Assembly (NCBI RefSeq): GCF_947623445.1
Contig: NC_135243.1
Coordinates: 7,876,501-7,940,500, forward strand
Direction: 5' to 3'
DNA: 64,000 bases
Source: Clavelina lepadiformis
Lineage: Eukaryota; Chordata; Ascidiacea; Aplousobranchia; Clavelinidae
Below are positions 60,382-64,000 of this stretch, in pieces. How positions within the stretch are numbered: the first letter of the stretch is position 1; every line of letters starts with the position of its first letter. The notes under the pieces are model-generated. The model was not told the DNA's origin, ran no database searches, and saw only the letters and a list, made by a program, of their open reading frames with translations. The translations under genes and the position numbers were made by a program.

Positions 60382-63300
60382 ATGTCTGAAGAAAACGCTG
60401 CAAGTACTTCTGGTGGAAGCGGAAGAAATGTTCTACCGAAAAAGGTAAGATATTTCGGTTATAAGTTTGTTGAGGACGATGAAAGCCACAGTATGTACTG
60501 TTTCGTAAACAAATAATTTTTATAAGTATTAGTTGGTTCCAATTTATATTGTGCTCTACAAAAATTGTTAATGTGCGCTATTATCACATTATTATATTAA
60601 ACATGGATTCAACAAAATTTAGGCTACAAAATAAATTAACTTATTCTTTATAAAGAAAATCTATTTGTTCAACATTTTTTTGTGTAGTTTTTTCTTACAG
60701 TATATAGTAAATTAGCATTATTGATAATCAGATATTGCTATCCCAAGACTACACAAAGGACACGCTATGACCTTCGTTAAGTTTAGGAAATAACAAAAAA
60801 TTCAAAAACGTCCAATTTTTTACTGATCACTCTCTTCAACAACAAAATATGTTTTTTCAACACTTCACTCAGCGACTGAAATGTTTGTAGTACCACCAAT
60901 GTATAACCAGTATATAAATGTACGACTGCTAAAGGTAATAATAGGTTTAGTCAACCAACAGTTTTCGAAAATAAGAGAAAAGCTATAGATAAAATTAATT
61001 TAAGGGTTAGGCAAAAACACATCACTACTAGTAGCATAAGAGCCTGAGGCGGAATATGTTTGTGCTAAGCTGCATTGTGTTCAGAAGACCATTTTGTTTT
61101 TGTCTTCATGCAAAGCATTGTTTTCAAATACAAATATCTATTTGAATACAGCAGCGCAACTTGTAAATATCGTGCGACATTATGGCGAATACGAATTTAT
61201 TTTAGTTTATTATTTTTACTTTAATGTTTGTAAATTATTTACTCGATACTGTCACTGTTTGAATCAAAACCAAGGAAGACTGTGAAAAAAGGAATGGTCT
61301 CATGCTGATTGGCACAACCTGGAATTAGCATAGTGTAAAAAAAAAATCAATATTGTTGACTCGTATAGTATATTTTTGATACTTTAGTTAGGATACTTTG
61401 GATACTTCAATGAATATACGAATATTTCTTATAGCAGTATAGCCCGCAAGTTTCAAACTAAAATCTTTAAAAATTGTTTTTATTAACATCGTTTTAATGC
61501 ATTTAGTGTTTCCAAGATCCCGTCCATGGTCCCATAGAACTCCATCCTCTGTTGGTGAAGATAATCGACACACCACAGTTTCAAAGGCTCAGAAATATCA
61601 AACAACTTGGAGCAACTTACTTTGTTTATCCGGGAGCATCTCATAACAGATTCGAGCATTGCATTGGGTATAAATTGAACCTTTTAGTGGAGTTGATCTT
61701 TCATTTACCTTCTTCAGTTAAATGTTTTTAAACATTGCATAAAAATAGTTTTTATTACACAAAATGAAACCTTTCTTTAAAATGTGTTCAAAACACATTA
61801 AAAAATGCTTAATAAAATCCTTTCAGGGCCAGAGAATTTTAGTTTTATTTTACGCTGCATATTTACAAACAAGCTCCAAAAATACGGTTTAAAATACGCA
61901 ATTGTAGTAAGCACACCACTACAAAACAATATTATTCTATTTTAAACAGTACATCTTGGCCCAGGTAAAAGCCAATTAGTTTATGATGATATGACCAAAC
62001 AGGTTTTATTTCAAAAAAATGAAATTATATTTAATTGATATCTGCTAACGAGGCAAATAACTAATTCTTAACGTTATCTCTCTTCTACTAAATATTGCAA
62101 ACTGATTTTACAACCGAATGCAGATTTATATAAAAAGTTTGCACCAACGTAGTTGGAGTGTATGAAACGACTTAATTATTATTGATGAATTCATTTAGCA
62201 AACAATTTCACATTCTTTAAAATGGTTTGACACTAGTATAGGCTGCACAAAAAAGTGCATATTTTCCAAAAAAATATATATCGAAAGAGAGATGCAGTAA
62301 GAAACAATAGTTATGGAAGAAAATTCCATTTTAGTTTACTCTCCTGTTTTATATATTTATTTTGTTTTAATAGGACATGTCACTTGGCTGGTGAACTTGC
62401 TCGTCACTTGCAAGCCCAGCATCCTGAATTAATTGACGACAAAGATATCCTTTGCGTGGAAATAGCTGGACTCTGTCATGATCTCGGTAATCATTTTTCA
62501 TAAGATTAGCCAGAAAACGTTGTTTGTTCTACCAAGTTATGCACTTGGCGTATAATCTTTTGACTATAGAGAAAAAACTTCTTTTATTAAAGATGTGGTT
62601 TTATTGTAGGGCATGGACCGTTTTCGCACTTGTTCGATAATAAATTTCTTCCCAGAGTTGGAATAACTAAATTGAAAGTAAGTCATATACAACATATTAT
62701 TCTATCTTTACTTAAGCAATTCTGACTAAAGTTTAAAATTGCTATCGCATGACAATGAATGCAACGTAGGTAGAATATTTGATAATATGCAAAGAAGTAA
62801 AGTAAATGATTTTCCCGAATGGCCACTTATTCAAACATTTGAGCAGTCCACCAAGGAAGTTTTAAACGTAAAACAACAAATATAAAATTAATTTTGCAAA
62901 ACACTCATAATTCTTCAGACTTTTACTTTAGCATGAAGAAGTATCTTGTAAGATGTTTGATCATTTGATGGAGACAAATCAGCACTTGGAAGGTCATTTT
63001 ACAGATGCTGATTTGAACATGGATGAAGATTTAGATTTCATAAAAGAAATTATTACGGGCCCTTTAAATGATGAAAAATCGGTAACGAAATGAATGAATG
63101 TAAAAATGTTATATTCTCTCTAGTACGTAACGCAGTATGCCGATATGCTATAACACTACATAAACTCACTCGCTCACTTACCATACATTGCCATTAGAAA
63201 ATCTTCATAAGATTAAAGCGGTGGTTTCCTTGCTACTTTTGAGTCATCATCATCTGTAAGGTAACATATTTATATTTAAATATTTTATTTGCCTGATATA

Positions 63301-63681
63301 GAGCTGGAATTACAGAGGGAGACCCCGGGAAAAAGGTTTCTTATATGAGGTATAATAAGTATAGAGCGCTTGTAAAAATCATTAATGCATAGTAGTATAT
63401 AAACATATACTGTAATACCCAACATACACATGCACGATGTGAACGTCACTATAGCTGAATTACTTCACTATGCTTTTTCTTCGTTTTGTATTTATTACGA
63501 GCATTGTAAATTCTAGATTGTTTCAAATGGTCCATATAAAGTTGATGTTGACAAATGGGATTACTTTGCACGTGATTCTTATCACTTGGGCATAAAGAAC
63601 AGCTTCGATCATAAGCGCTTCATGAAGTTTCTAAAGGTCCTGAAAGTAGGAGAAGATACTCACATATGCCAACGTGACAAA
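60382..63681 (+). CDS. SAMHD1: SAMHD1-like dNTP triphosphohydrolase, 5' part (continues past window)
   Basis: Hydrolyses dNTPs to deoxynucleosides plus triphosphate; in vertebrates a nuclear dGTP-activated tetramer. Exons: 60382-60444, 61507-61667, 62374-62486, 62610-62677, 62932-63081, 63302-63349, 63517-63681, all in phase, 256 codons visible. The HD-domain metal ligands are present: H72 (RFEH), H110-D111 (LCHDLGHGPFSH) and D213 ([11 protein letters not shown]); H114, H119 and Y217 match the human catalytic residues H210, H215 and Y315. Allosteric-site equivalents D42, Q47 and R50 ([11 protein letters not shown]) are also kept. Exon 1 encodes only 21 Ser/Gly-rich residues, so there is no SAM domain, as in many invertebrate versions. 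The next expected exon (after CQRDK) is not in the remaining 319 bases; the gene runs off the right edge. Confidence 0.93.
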
Positions 63682-64000
63682 GTAAGATTTCAAATAGCGA
63701 CAAATAGATTTTTAAAAGCAAAATAAAATTATGATTTTGCAATAATAACCCTAATAGAATCTCATATAACTCACATAATTTGAGAATACAGCGGAGCACT
63801 TAGTACCTAAGTAGCTATGTTTTACACCTTCACACTATGTTTTACGACAATAGTAACCGTTTAATCCAGAGTTGCTTTAAGCTTTAATAAAAATACGAAT
63901 TAGTTTGACTTATTTATGATCTCCCTTGCGTTATTTTGATTTTGCAGACAATTAAAAAATAAACAACCGTTAACATTCAACTTGATCTAAAAGGCTATAG
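63682..64000 (+). other. Intron 7 of the SAMHD1-like gene up to the window edge
   Basis: AT-rich. A good acceptor TTTTGCAG ends at 63947 and would add only T-I-K-K before a TAA at 63960-63962. This could be a truncated alternative last exon or a chance site. Confidence 0.4.

Overview
This is an AT-rich animal nuclear window. Most genes are split by many short GT-AG introns, UTRs are short, and mobile-element debris is abundant. The gene content (CYP3-like P450s, a NAT8/camello-type acetyltransferase, a SAMHD1 without a SAM domain) together with the compact AT-rich gene style suggests an invertebrate deuterostome. A tunicate such as a sea squirt is my best guess, but I cannot prove it from the sequence alone. 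Exon models below were built by hand from splice sites, reading phase and paralogue comparison.

Layout. At 1.7-3.15 kb (-) lies a gag-like CCHC zinc-knuckle ORF with a +1 frame break. At 3.5-5.8 kb (+) is copy 1 of an unrecognised gene family, cut by a 1,217-bp foldback transposon that left a 9-bp target duplication. From 5.9 to 10.9 kb I see no supportable gene. At 10.9-16.5 kb (-) is an 8-exon gene for a predicted helical protein with an acidic Ser/Asp-rich tail; its last intron holds a hAT-like MITE, a direct repeat and transposon ORF debris. At 20.8-22.9 kb a CACTA-like element sits inside a hAT-like element, with a second 9-bp-TSD foldback element just beyond. At 25.0-25.55 kb (-) is a decayed LINE reverse-transcriptase tail.

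The centre holds two complete 15-exon cytochrome P450 genes in convergent orientation, 26.7-31.6 kb (+) and 43.2-47.5 kb (-). Their intron phases are identical and many exon lengths match, so they are inverted paralogues. Between them is a 4-exon membrane-anchored GNAT acetyltransferase (36.5-39.3 kb, +), plus SINE, hAT MITE and GC-richer repeat material. The P450s and the acetyltransferase would all act at the endoplasmic reticulum membrane.

The right end (54.2-56.4 kb) carries two more members of the unrecognised family: a truncated one and an intact two-exon gene (312 aa). A small hypothetical gene with a frame break follows at 58.4-59.0 kb. The window ends inside a SAMHD1-like dNTP triphosphohydrolase gene (60.4 kb onward, 7 exons visible).
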